A stretch of 64,000 nucleotides of DNA from Marsupella aquatica (Eukaryota > Marchantiophyta): contig OZ316896.1 in assembly GCA_973895155.1 (NCBI GenBank), forward strand, positions 7,750,001-7,814,000, in the 5' to 3' direction. Within the stretch, counting starts at the first letter, position 1. Every line of letters starts with the position of its first letter. The notes beneath the pieces were generated by a model. That model saw nothing but the letters and a program-made list of their open reading frames with translations, made no database searches and was not told the origin of the DNA. The translations under genes and the position numbers were made by a program. Below, piece after piece: positions 20,785-31,956 of the stretch.

Positions 20785-21494
20785 ACGTCAAGTGGGGTCT
20801 CAACCTAGGGTTTCCTTGTGTTTCGGTGGGACTTAAATCAACAAAATAGCGGATCTCGGGAAAATAGCTGATGGGAAAAGGTAGGGGTTCCAAGTTGGAA
20901 AGTAGGTTAAATATGGTCCACTCTATCCCTGGAAACTTGTGGGAGAACTTGGTTACCTTTGGTTACTTTTTGGGAGCATCTCAAAGTTGAGAAGAATTTT
21001 GGAAAACATAAGAATTAACCCTCTTTACCTAATTTTAGAAAATCTTTTATAAGGTTTTGTGTAGATATTAGTAAACCAGGATATATAACTATGTCTAGAA
21101 AATCTTTAGATCTACTCAGAAGTCATTTTGGACTCATGTGTGATGTTTGAGGGCGGTCCAAAACGGCCTGGAAATACTGTTTTTCCATCAAAAACATCCA
21201 AAAAAAATTCTAAGTGTCAACCGCATCGGCAGCGACCATGACTTAAGCACAAGGCTGGGGAGACTCAAGCACGAGGTCAGGAACACCATAAGGGTCAATA
21301 CATGAGATGCTTGCTTCAAATTGGGATCAAGAGGCAGCTACGACATTGAATTGAGCTGCTATAGCTTCAGGCATGGGATGCTGATCAGAATTGGCTGGCT
21401 GCCTCGATGCTGCTGATTGGAATAGAGCTGCTTGTTATGGAGAAATAGGCTGTTGCTGATCAAGAGATGGCTGGCTGCGGGGTTGTAGAAATAT
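20785..21494. other. No recognisable feature
   Basis: Flank between gypsy-1 and the helicase pseudogene. Some GGCTG-rich simple sequence lies around 21360-21480; no gene seen. Confidence 0.4.
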
Positions 21495-22500
21495 ATAGAG
21501 GGCATCAAGGAGGCTCTCGATCGGAATATGTTGTCCGTACTTCTCCGGTTACGTCAATATGCAGTGCATCCTAGCCTTCCTTTCCTACAAGCAACTGAAG
21601 ATAAGAAGAAATTTGACGGCGTACTTAGAGATGCTCTCAACAAACATGATTGAATCAAGTTATTGGCAGATCTCCAATCAGTTAACATGCAAAGTGCTTG
21701 TATAGAATGCAAGGTAAGTATCTTAGCTCTAAGTTTTATTGGTTTGAAGGGAAGACTTAAGAATTTTTGCAAAAGAACAATTATAGGGTCTTTTAAATTC
21801 AATTTTGAGACTTATAAGAACATTAGGGTCTTTCTAACCAAAATTTTAGAATATTCCAAATTTATAGGCGTTGAAAAATAAATTTTGTTTCTTACATTTT
21901 AGGAGGTCCCAGGCATAAAATTTTCGCAAAGGATGGGGAGGCATCCATATAGTGAGACCCCCGATCTTCAAATGTTCACCAAGACTCCTGAGGTGAGTCA
22001 AATTTGTCCATTATCTGACAGCTTATTCATATATACTTTCACATTTTAATTGTAATGACAAACGTTTCTATGGGTTGTGTAGGTGAGCATCGTTCTACTT
22101 TCCTTGATGGCAACGTCTACAGGTCTCAACATAACTTGCGCAAATCATGTAGTTCTAGTAGACGGGTGGTGGAATCCATGTGTGGAAGACCATGCTATGG
22201 ACCGGGCACACCATATTGGGCAGACAAAACCAGTTACTGTGGTATGGTTTATTGCTAAGGATTCCATTGAGGTGAAGATATTGAAGTTATAGATAATTCC
22301 CTCGTGCATCGTTTGCAGATGGCTTTAATTTATAATTAACCTGCTAGTTTCTAACTACATTTCATTTGGATTGTGTTGATTGTGCAAAACAAGAAGCGAA
22401 GGATGATTGGTCAGATTATGTACGGCGGTGTGAGAAACCAGGATGTACCACGAGAAGACTTGGCCTACTTATTTGGAGTAAAGCTACATCATCAGTTATC
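21495..22500 (+). pseudogene. SNF2-type helicase pseudogene fragment (RAD5/RAD16-like)
   Basis: Four exon-like blocks read 21495-21713, 21903-21992, 22083-22292 and about 22384-22500, with GTAAGT at 21714, GTGAGT at 21993 and AG acceptors before 21903 and 22083. Block 1 has VLLRLRQYAVHPSL, the conserved LRLRQxxxHP of SNF2 ATPases, and ends ACIECK, probably part of a RING-type Cys pair. Block 3 has VLLSLMATSTGLNITCANHV, then WWNPCVEDHAMDRAHHIGQT and KPVTVVWF, which are helicase motifs V and VI. Block 4 matches the C-terminal DLAYLFGV region. Block 1 contains an in-frame TGA at about 21652, and the ATPase half is missing. The host protein would remodel chromatin or act in DNA repair; this is a broken fragment. 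Confidence 0.85.
21735..21903. repeat. Inverted repeat arm (helicase intron), left
   Basis: This intron of the pseudogene is the reverse complement, with scattered differences, of about 24005-24186. The arms lie about 2.1 kb apart. Confidence 0.75.
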
Positions 22501-22649
22501 AGTGTTTTTCATCAGTCGACTTGATATTTGTCGCCACGTCATCTTAGAGAGGCCACCAAGTTGAGGCGCCAAAAAAATATGCGAAAAAAAAAATGAACTT
22601 TTTTCTCAAAATTTGATGGAGAAAAAAAATGAAATTTATTTCCCACTAT

Positions 22650-23055
22650 GGGTGTCCGTACCGTACGGATACCACATCTCGGCGAGGCCCGCCGAGATAG
22701 TCCGAGCTGAATTTTGTCAAAAAAAAATTTGGATTTTTTTTTGTTGGAAATTTTTTTTTTTCATTTTTTTTTGTCCTTACGCCAATCTTGGCGAGGTCAG
22801 CTGAGATTGAGACCACATCTCGGTGAGGCCCGCCAAGATAGTATGATGTCCGTACGGTACGGACGCTGAATTTTGTCAAATGTTTTTTTTGGAATTTTTT
22901 TTTTGTTGGAATTTTTTTTAAAAATGATTTAATTTTTTGTTTTGTTTTTTTGTCCTTACACCAATCTCGGCGAGGTTAGCTGAGATTGAGTCAATCTCAG
23001 TTGCCCTAGCTGAGATGCGCAAAAATGCAAAGGCCCTATCTCAACTGCTCAGCTA
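22650..23055. repeat. Block of CpG-rich hairpins between A/T tracts
   Basis: Imperfect palindromes of the type ATCTCGGCGAGG...CCGAGAT and GTCCGTACCGTACGGA recur at about 22650-22705, 22780-22880 and 22960-23055. They are joined by long A and T runs and a repeated GCTGAATTTTGTCAAA. Each unit could fold into a stable stem. It looks like a decayed tandem or inverted array, not a gene. Confidence 0.65.
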
Positions 23056-23829
23056 AGATTTAGAAATTTCAAAGCGACAAAAATGATAACTGATGATCCT
23101 CGCTACCCCACTTATTTGCAACTGACAGTTCTCATTCAGATTATGATTAGATGTATATAGCTAGGGGTTCACTTGGCAACTGAGGAGCAAGCTATATATA
23201 TATATAGCATAAGAAGTATGTAGAGTTACATTATATTACACACTATGATTTTATATATAAAGGACTACACAATCCATTTACCTGATCGAGCGTACTTTTG
23301 TTTTGTACATTGCTTTGTACATTGCTGCATTTGATTTCCCTCTCTTGGGATTTCATCATTTTCTTCTATAAACTAGCTAGGGGAAACAAACTCGTGGAAT
23401 TTCACCTATTAGTTAGGTATCTTCACACATTAATTGAGGTACATAGGGAATTTAGGGGCATATCGACACCTCCATGCCAAGGGGATTTGGTCCCCTACTT
23501 AATAGGGGAAAATAATTCAATAAACAGGTGCGAGTACACTCTGAGGTTAATTGACTAACATAACCTCTATAATCTATCTCCTAGTAGTGCATATATCCTC
23601 CTTGTGTATGTTATTGATTATGGTTGTTAATATAGTGTGTTGATAATACATAATGCAAAGTGTCTTAGTTAGTTCAATTGTAGGTAGTGAAAGCAGAGAC
23701 AACTCGACTTCAAAAGGGCAAACATTTCAAGAATTTAATTTGGAGAATTTGACAAGTATTTGGATTCTTGGTTGTCATAATGGTTTTGAGGTATATGTTA
23801 AGCATAGACAACAATTGTAACGACAAGCC
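23056..23829. other. No recognisable gene; short TA repeat
   Basis: A (TA) run lies near 23195-23205; otherwise AT-rich sequence without a supported feature. Confidence 0.4.
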
Positions 23830-24009
23830 CATGAACCATCCAACGCATAAGTATCAACATCAACAGATATGTGGTTCACCTCCAGCCACATGAGGCTACA
23901 TCCATGAGAATACACAAGAGCTTTATTGCACTCTAGGCCGACTGGCTATACCAAGCATCTACAATATATGGGGGCCTTCCCATCACCTGCCACGTTTGTA
24001 GGCCTCAGA
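23830..24009 (-). pseudogene. Inverted fragment of the same SNF2 helicase gene
   Basis: On the minus strand, 24009-23961 resembles exon 2 of the pseudogene at 21903. Downstream, about 23935-23838 encodes CNKALVYSHGCSLMW and DTYALDGS, which fits helicase motif IV and the following LDGS of the same protein family. That segment is absent from the plus-strand fragment. The reading frame has stops. The order fits one ancestral gene broken into two pieces that now face each other. Confidence 0.55.
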
Positions 24010-24186
24010 CCCCCTAAAATATAAGAATTTTTAAAAAAATTTAACCCCTATAAGGTTGGAATATTCCAAAATTTTGGATTAAAAAGACCCTAATATTCTT
24101 ATAAGTCTCAAAATTAAATTTAAAAGACCCTATCAATGTTCTTCTGCAAAAATTCTTAAGTCTTCCCTTAGAACCAATAAAATGAC
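24005..24186. repeat. Inverted repeat arm (helicase intron), right
   Basis: Partner of 21735-21903; the similarity continues for about 50 bases into the adjoining exon. Confidence 0.75.
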
Positions 24187-25304
24187 CATATCATTCATCG
24201 CAGTGATGTGCCACTTTTATGGAAGTGAAACCCTCTAGCTCTCAACTGACATGGCTCTATTACAATGAGCCTGAGTTCCTGCTCTTCAAGCAAACACTGT
24301 TTGGGTAGAGTGTGTCTAGCGTGACTAACCTAACCTAGTCTGCAACTAAGGTGAGCCCTAATTGTGATATAGTTGCAACTCTAGACCTAAGAGTAAATCC
24401 TAAGAGTATAAAGATTGAAGACATTTTGAGAACATTGAATAATTTCTGAACACAAGTGTGCAAATTTAGCAAATTGGTGTCAAAGCAAAATATTTGTATG
24501 TGGGGGAGATCCAAAAATAGATTTGTCCCTAGTGGAAAGCATTAGAAAGATTCTCAACAAAGCAACGATGAACATTAAGGAGATAGCAGCCCAATTTTAC
24601 TACCTCTAAACTTTAGACTAACCCCTTAGCAAGTGAAGGCCATACTAGTTTTGTCTTCAAATACAAAAGTACCGATGACTAGATGTCTGGTGTCATTCAA
24701 TTCTTATTATGCGCGGATTGCGGGCGGACTCCTATCTAGACACAATTGCAGCGTACCATGAGAAAGATCATTTGCTCATATGCTAGAAAATTAGAGTTCA
24801 TAGTAGTAAAGTCTCCCTTTAGTGCGAGGTTTTTCTCCATGACAAGAAATCATAACAGTAAAATAGGTGAGGAAATTCACACAATATTTGACACCCATAA
24901 ACAAAAAACGTGTGTCAAAATGTCAAGTTTATTAGTAGTGCCTGGCGCTACTTAAAAATCTGTGCCACAAATTCCAAAACATCCGGGAACATGTCGTTGA
25001 CCAAACTAATTCAGAAAGCGCTCCGGGTAACTGGGATGTAACTTAGTCCGACAAAAAAACTGGCTAGTGCATTACATGGTGGCAAAAACGTAAAGCAAGG
25101 CGACGATACCTATTTTGACTTCAAGCTCCAAAATGTTAAGAGATGCCGCGAGCAGTAAAATGACAAAACAACTGGGAAGTTGTAAGCTAGAAAGAAAACA
25201 TCAAGAACCGACACTACACCCTAACTCCTTCCTTGTTCGATGGCAATAGCGTCGGGCGCTACTATCTTGTAAGTCTTTGAAAAGACTCCAGATTTCCTAC
25301 AATC
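24187..25304. other. No recognisable gene; two palindrome copies
   Basis: Only the CpG palindromes at 24936-24950 and 25247-25261 stand out. Confidence 0.4.
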
Positions 25305-25592
25305 TCAGGATGTCGATGATTCACACTCATCATCCAGTCCGGCATTGAAGCAATCCTCATCTTGACAAAATTCATCCTCCCGCTCAGCAAAAAAATGCAG
25401 TCCTAGAAGGTGACTCCTCAGCCTGCAATTTGGTATGTTGGAATCAGAAAATCCAACTCGCTCAGTCCACTGTTGAATGTCCCTGAAAACCGCCGTCCGT
25501 CCAACCCTATAGACATCAGAAGGATTTGGATTGTGAATAGAGAACCGTTCTCTGAAAGACCGGGGAGGAGACAAATGAGGGGAAGTATTCAA
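25305..25592 (-). other. Unrecognised ORF or exon with acidic C-terminus
   Basis: The frame of 95 codons ends in an acidic, Cys-containing tail. It has no known motif, and only its place in a row of minus-strand frames (28620 down to 25305) suggests that it is a real exon. Confidence 0.3.
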
Positions 25593-26176
25593 TTTTTCTC
25601 AAAGGCTTATCACCTTGTTCGAGGCCAGCCATAGTCGATTCCTCTTAGTTGAGGTCTCAGGGTGAGGAGTCTCATTGATGGGGACCTCCAAAGCCAGAGA
25701 ATCATTTGAAGCTTTGCCTTCCAACATCACGGGGCTGGAAGTTCTCTCATACACGACATGCTTTCCTTTCTCCATGGTCTCTGGATCATTGTCTTCGCGG
25801 CGCGCATGGCAAAAGAGCTACTGGAAATTCTTGAACATAGGCGATATATGTCAAACGGAGAGGGTGTAAAATGAATAGGGTGTCGAAATGCCTACCGTTG
25901 CAAAGAAATTTGACCCAGTGTAACGAGTACGTATGACAGTCACGGACATTATGGATTTTCATCGTACATAAGTACATGTACTACCATTTTTGGAAGCATT
26001 ACAGTACACTTGACTTCCAAAAAAGATATATGGAAAATAATACCTTGCCCACTTTGTATTTATATAAAGTAACATTTGTGATGAGTACAATAAGTAGCGC
26101 CGAGCGCTACTATTTTGGAGGAGGTAATTTGTTTTAAAATGATGAATATAACTAATCTAATTTAAACTAACCTAAT

Positions 26177-26491
26177 CTAATCTCCAGATTTTGACTCACT
26201 ACTCTCCGATCTATCCGTACTCTCTGCTTCATTGTCTATAAATTCATTTTGTGCCATGTCATCGACAAATGGATGACGGATAAACTTTCTATCCAAACCA
26301 TGTCTCAATCGTAAGCCTTTGTTCTCCCAGGTAAGGGTTCTTCTACTCTCTTCTTTGCGAGCGGCATACTCTGCGTATGAAGGCAATACAAATGGTTTCT
26401 CAAGGGTAGTGAGGACTTTCCTCAAAAAATTTCTTCCCAGATAAAACCTCTCGCAAAGATTCCACTCTGACCTGCGAGTCAGTTGAAACAC
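26177..26491 (-). other. Unrecognised ORF or exon with Ser/Glu/Asp tail
   Basis: About 104 codons. A basic Arg-rich start (LTRRSEWNLCERFYLGRNF) is followed by an acidic tail that ends in SESKSGD. It lies in the same minus-strand series as its neighbours. No family recognised. Confidence 0.3.
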
Positions 26492-26992
26492 TAAGTATTT
26501 CTAGAGATTCCAGTAATTCATGTTTCCTAGTAAAAAAGAATATAGAAAGTGAAGTAATGTAAAGGAGCTTACGACATTACTCAGAAGAATCTGAATCTTC
26601 CGTTTCTCCTTCTGAATTCCCCCCATCCCTTTTCTCTTCTTCTTTATGTACATCAATATTGCCCTCCTCATCAGCTACATCAGCTTCTTCTTCTTTGGAA
26701 TCAAAATTCAGAATAAATTGAAACTTTATCTTTCACTCTTTTCCCCATGTCTTTTCTCAGACCAGCCTCACTCGCTTCTTTTGGGAGAAGCAAGTTAGTG
26801 TATATCCTCTCAGTAATAGAATCAAATTCCTTGCAATTCTCATTGGACGCCTATACATGCATACAAATCTCTAGAAGAAGAACCGAGGTTAAAATCATTA
26901 CAAACGCTTTGCACTAAAGCCTCAAAAGTTTGTACACCTCCTATGACAAGTCGTTCGAGAGGCATGATAGATTCAACTTGTGTGAGAGCAGT

Positions 26993-27418
26993 CTACAACA
27001 TCCCTATCAAAATTCCTTCAATCCAACTCCACATGTGCCAAGTGTGACACCATTGTTTCACAGGTTCATCATTCACACCCGGCGGATGGAAAAATTGCTT
27101 GCGAAGTTCAGGCGTGCAATGCGCCACAAAAAGAGTAGAACGCACCTTTGGGTCCAAAGTTGAGACAGCAATAAAGAGACAAGAACGATCCATCATACAA
27201 ACCACAGACTCTGCTTTCCGTTCCCGCTTGTTTTTCTCTATCAGCGTGTATATTTTTGCACATGTTGACAGGAAATCTTCAAATTCGGGACTTAGGAGTG
27301 GAATGATCTTTGAGGTCTTCACGCTCCATTCTTTCGTGGCCTCCTTCATCATGGTCGCATGACGCTTGGCGACCTCCTCCTTTGACCACGGCTTCCCTTG
27401 AGAGTTAGCAATCGCCAT
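26993..27418 (-). other. Unrecognised ORF, 141 codons
   Basis: It begins at ATG 27412 (the longer open frame begins at 27418). It contains a helical, charged first half (KPWSKEEVAKRHATMMKEAT) and a Cys/Trp/His-containing second half. It looks coding in composition but matches nothing I know. It may be an exon of the gene that includes 27739-28620. Confidence 0.35.
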
Positions 27419-27738
27419 GTCCAGTTTGAACTAGATAGATTATGACTTGATCTTGTTCTCACACAAGATGTACACAAGGGCCTCCAAAGGCATCATCTTG
27501 GTATACCAAGAGCCTTTCCTTGTCTTTGCACAAATTTCCTCAAAGCGTTTGAAGTTTCTGGAGTCAATTATTGCCTTGTAATAATCAAGGTCATGGGACA
27601 GAATCTAACTGATTTTGTCAGCATCAAGGATCCACGACGGTTCTACCATGGCTTGCCCCAATCTATAAACAACCAGAATTCATTAGCGCCAGATGCTAAC
27701 CAAAATCTCACAATTGAAAATTTGTCCATTTAAGCAAA

Positions 27739-28620
27739 TCAAAGAAAATGACCAAACTTACTGATTGACAATGTGCATGGCGGCTTCAATCTTGATAAGA
27801 GAACCCCGATCTCCCTTGAATATAGTGCATAGCACACGGGGGTGGTACATGACATTTTTGGGGTTCTCTTTTGTGATCTGTGACCAGGAATACAAACGAT
27901 GATTCCCGTCGAACACATATTCTTGTCTTTTAAGACATGAAAATCTGGATCTGCTTCACAGTTCACTTAAAATTTCTCGTTTTGTACAGTCCAGACAGCA
28001 TCCCAACTCTCACAAATTTTGGGGGTACAAAATTGGATGACGCCTTCAGAATCAGCGGGTTGCACGTAGAACCGCATCCCAATGGAGGAATTGTAACCAT
28101 AACTATGAAATGAATCTTTCACCTTCTCAATCGAAGCGCTCTCCTTCTGCAGAGTCCGAACAACTTCCATATTGACCAGGCGACAAAGCGGTATACGCGG
28201 AGGGTCCTTTGGCTCTCCTCTAAAATCATTGCCAAATGACATTACATGTTTGGCAATCACATCTCCCATTGATCGCGACCCTTCACTCCCGACCATGGCA
28301 CCTTGTTTCTGCTTTGGGAAAGTATGCGCAAAGTTCCAAAGTGAATGCGATGCAGTCAAGCCAGTAAGGTGTCGAGTGTAAACGGAACCAACAAATGATG
28401 TCTCCGATGTTTCAGAATTACCCGGAGAAATGTTGTCCATCTCTGGATAAAGAGTCTCTGGCCCTAAAATTTGGAAAGTTCTCAGCCACTCACGAAGGTC
28501 TGCAACGTTATCCTGTAATTGGATAGATACATTCCACGTCCCAAACAACCTGCATGGAGACCATTCTTCACCAACAGAGTGACACGACAACAAATCCCAC
28601 AGCAAGATCAGATCTGTCAA
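27739..28620 (-). pseudogene. Unrecognised ORF of about 290 codons with one in-frame TAA
   Basis: One minus-strand frame runs 28620-27739, broken by TAA at 27967-27969. The upstream part has a Leu/Trp-rich start and a middle section with MGDVIAKHVMSFGNDFRG; the part after the stop has CIPGHRSQKRTPKMSC. No family recognised. The frame points away from the plus-strand ORF at 29417. The 700 bases between them hold four CpG palindromes, an arrangement like the divergent genes of CACTA-2. Other minus-strand frames down to 25305 may be further exons. Confidence 0.4.
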
Positions 28621-29416
28621 ATTGACCTTTTACAGTAGAAAGATCCAAAATAGACCGACAACTGACTTAAATATGTACGTTTTATGATGAAAAGTATAAG
28701 CTAATCAAGCAATCAAACCAAAGAGAAGGGGACACTTGGCATATAGTACCGACGTGGTTAGTCAAAGATAATGAAGAATCTCTAAATTAACATTCCTTTA
28801 CGTGGTAAAAATGGTCATACAGACATCAAGCTACCGTTAGAAATATCCGTTGGACTATAATAATCAACAATAATAGCGCCCAACGCTATCATAAACATCA
28901 CTCCTTATTAACCACAAACTTAGCCATATTTTCTATCGATCTGACCATAAAATACTAGTAATCCATTGAATTTCCATAATAGCGCCCGATGCTATTATTG
29001 ATTGATGTCTAAAAATGGGTTTTGTCCTACAAATGTTCAAATATTTGTGAAACTCTAGTTTTTTTCATTTTCAGCAATAACAGCGCCAGGCGCTATCAAT
29101 GTATAGTAGCAATTGAAGTCACGTTTAGTACAATTCTGATTCAAAATTTCTCGTATCTGACCAATGTTCTGGTTGGGTTTTTGCTAGTGCTTGGCGCTAC
29201 TAATATCCGTTGTGAAAACTTTCATTAAATTAACAAAAAAAATTTGTTTTCAACGGTCATTCAACGCCATTTATCTCAAATTTATCCGTTGTATCAACGG
29301 TAAGTTTATTATATTTTGGAGGTCTGCGTGTGGTTTTCTTTGTTCTTGATGATTTACTTGTGGGAAATAATAAACCCAAATTGGAAACAACCCTATCATT
29401 TTGCCATTCTGTCACA

Positions 29417-30185
29417 ATGTTGCGGGTTATTAGGGTAAAATGTGTTGTAACGGGTGATGTGATTAGCGTTCCTATGACTAACGGAGCAGGTCATCAGCAT
29501 GTTAGTGAAGATTATCTTTGCGGAAGGTTTGTTGTTAGGAGGAAAGACATTGAAAGCTTAGGGACACCTGCCAACGGGGCAGTGAATTTTTATTACATTT
29601 GTGGTCAGAAATGTTGGGAACTGCACGTAGGTGTCGAGTACACGCTTTCCCTCCAAGGAAAAGGAGTAGTTCACGTGAAACTAGAGACGGAAGATGCACC
29701 AAGGGAATTCATCGACCTCACGTCTGATTGGTGATGACTCATTCTCTGGATCTCAATTGCCGATGGATGTTAGGAACATCAAGAGCAAAGAATGTCATTT
29801 TGCAAAGCAATCATTTCCAGTGCATCAGTGTAGCACATCAACGAAAGACATTCATCTTGCGGCTAATAGTGGATGTGACAAGCTTCTAAAATCTCCTTCT
29901 CTTCCTGTTGTTTACAAAAGAAGTGCAGTAGACGCTCTTTTGAAATCATCTAGTCAAAGTGAGCTATTTCGGTTTGTGCGATCAGAGACTTTCAAGCACA
30001 AGCAAGTAGAATTACTTCCAAAAACTTATAACGGCAATGTCATATTTGAGCTTCCGCCTGTCGATGTGTTGGTTCAAAGGGGAAACGTCTCCTTAACATG
30101 GACCGTTCGAAGGATTGCTATCTCTGACTCAAATTCTCCCTACTTCGGCGAATGTCTTGCCGAAGAAGATGTGGGAGTTTGGTAA
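29417..30185 (+). pseudogene. Unrecognised plus-strand ORF pair
   Basis: Frame 1 (ATG 29417 to 29734) encodes a protein with VIRVKCVVTGDVISVPMTNG and NFYYICGQKCWEL. Frame 2 (29694-30185), one base away, encodes a further 160 residues with FELPPVDVLVQRG and SPYFGECLAEED. They overlap by 40 bases and could be one gene with a frameshift or unresolved intron. No known domain. Confidence 0.35.
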
Positions 30186-31506
30186 AGTCAGTTGTAGCGG
30201 ATCACTTGAAGCCAAAACAAGCTTGCAAGTTTTATATCAGAACCTTGGGCCCTCAGTCTTAACTAATACGTGGAGGACGTGCAAACACTTGAAGGGTAGT
30301 TTTTATTAATTTTTAACTAATAATTATAATTATTACCAGTAATAAGGGAACTTTTTAATAGTAAAATAGAAATAACAAGGGGTAAACAGGAAAAGGACCC
30401 GATCATAGGGGGTCCCACTTCTTTTACACGAAGTGAGGGCCCAGGGTATCAAAACCAATGGTAGGAATAATTGTACCTCTTGGGAAGGGACCCCCAAGTT
30501 AGGAGGCCAACATTGTCCAGGAAAGTTGATTGATTCAAGAGGGATTGTTTGTCGTTATTGTCTTCATCTTCTGTTCTGTTTGGACTCTTGTTCTGCTGGA
30601 TTTGGTACCCACAACTTGCGTACCCACAAGTTCTGCTGGATTTGGTGACAACGCAACATATGTCACGACTTGCAATCCATATGGGTGTCCATAACCATCC
30701 TTGTCAAAAGTTCTAGTCTAGAATTTTGGAGATAATAGCAGTCGAAGAGATTCGGAAAGAGCACTTGAAGAATCCTTCTTCCTCGCCCTGTGTTCTTAAA
30801 AATGCAATCACTTGATCTTTGAAGGATGCACAGATAAATCTGTCGATGACATCTCAAAGATGGAAGAGATTGAGATTTGGCAGTCACTTATGCTTGTTTC
30901 GACTCTGCAGAAATTCTTTGCCTTGTTTAAGAGTGTCCGGAAAGATTAGGCGGGGCGAGGAGACCTTGAATATCTGGTTTGAATGCAGAAGAACGTCAGG
31001 TTCCCGTTTGTTCAAAGGTATCTACTTCTAGGGCAAGGCTGTAAGGAGGACCGAGCTCATATTTTCAAAATGATGATCAAAGGGCATGGATCCGAAGTAG
31101 ATTTGTTGCGACAGATGAAAAAGGGTGGACCCCTTGAAGGTGCGTGGGTGAGTTTTGATGTCATGAAATGATTGTCTTAAGAATGAAGTACTTTTAGCGC
31201 CCATGTATATATTTATAACTATCAAGCTTTATGTACAATATTTACGTGTGAGCTAAAAGTGAAGGACACTGAATCTCTTGAGAAAGCCTGGAGATTAATG
31301 ATCAAGGTCGCTTTAGAATGGGTTAGATGATGTTCAAATTCACAGATTCATGGCTGATAATGCTTAGTCAGGGTGGCGTGCGGTCAAAAACATTTTCTTT
31401 GGAGGCCATCCAAATCTGGAGAAAGAGAGATTGGATGCTTTTCATTTTTACCAATCTTTGTACCGTCATTCCATTGAAGGAGTGCTGGAAGACAAACATT
31501 TTGAGC
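30186..31506. other. Decayed sequence without a supported feature
   Basis: Short frames on both strands are unconvincing. Before the solo LTR inserted, this stretch continued at 49061. Confidence 0.4.
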
Positions 31507-31511
31507 ATTGC
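31507..31511. repeat. Target duplication ATTGC (solo LTR, left)
   Basis: ATTGC directly precedes the solo LTR at 31512; the same 5 bases follow it at 49056-49060. Confidence 0.9.
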
Positions 31512-31956
31512 TGTGACACGGATAACGTGTCACTTAACCGAACCCAGGTCATAGATTAGGTCTTATACGGACGTTAGGACCATAGCCATAGCGTAGAATA
31601 GCACGTATAGCCGTCTGTTGCCATTATGAATAGATTAGGAGTAGGTTAAGATGACCGAATGATTACGAGTTCAGGAAGAGGATTATTACGCGTGACCGAG
31701 GTACGGTGGTGGCAGCGGAGTAAAAAATCAGTTAGAAGTCACGCTTGGACCGAGGCGCCAACTTCAGCTCATTATCAATGACCAAAACGGCCTGGCCTTC
31801 TCACGCTCGGGCTCATCTTGGCACCTCCATAAGAGAGGAGCCAATGGCGCTGCGGGCCATTTGCTCATTTCCACCTTTTTGGAATTTGCGGACGTTGCCA
31901 TCCACTCACCTTTCTGATCGAATCAAGTCGACCTTTACAAGGAGATTATCGAGGGA
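31512..31956 (+). mobile_element. Solo LTR of a gypsy-2 relative, left part
   Basis: This starts TGTGACACGG and includes the inverted repeat GTGACACG/CGTGTCAC (31513-31533). It is interrupted after 445 bases by gypsy-2 and resumes at 45648. With the right part (to 49055, ending GACGCGACA) it forms one LTR of about 3,853 bases flanked by ATTGC. No internal region or second LTR is present, so it is a solo LTR left by recombination. Confidence 0.9.
31952..31956. repeat. Target duplication AGGGA (gypsy-2, left)
   Basis: Repeated at 45643-45647, directly after the right LTR. Confidence 0.93.

Larger units (their letters stand above)
24936..29199. repeat. Dispersed 15-bp CpG palindrome, eight copies
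   Basis: Copies lie at 24936, 25247, 26095, 27684, 28873, 28980, 29081 and 29185 (each 15 bp), with further copies at 10052 and 49279. The consensus is TAGCGCCNGGCGCTA, two 7-bp arms around one base. Nearly every deviation is C to T or G to A. The copies sit between and around the unrecognised ORFs, four of them within the 700 bases between the two divergent ORFs. Confidence 0.75.

Noticed and set aside
31739-31956. Separate gene in the solo LTR left part (84-codon ORF 31745-31999)
   Set aside because: It crosses the junction into gypsy-2 at 31957, so the frame is an artefact of the insertion.
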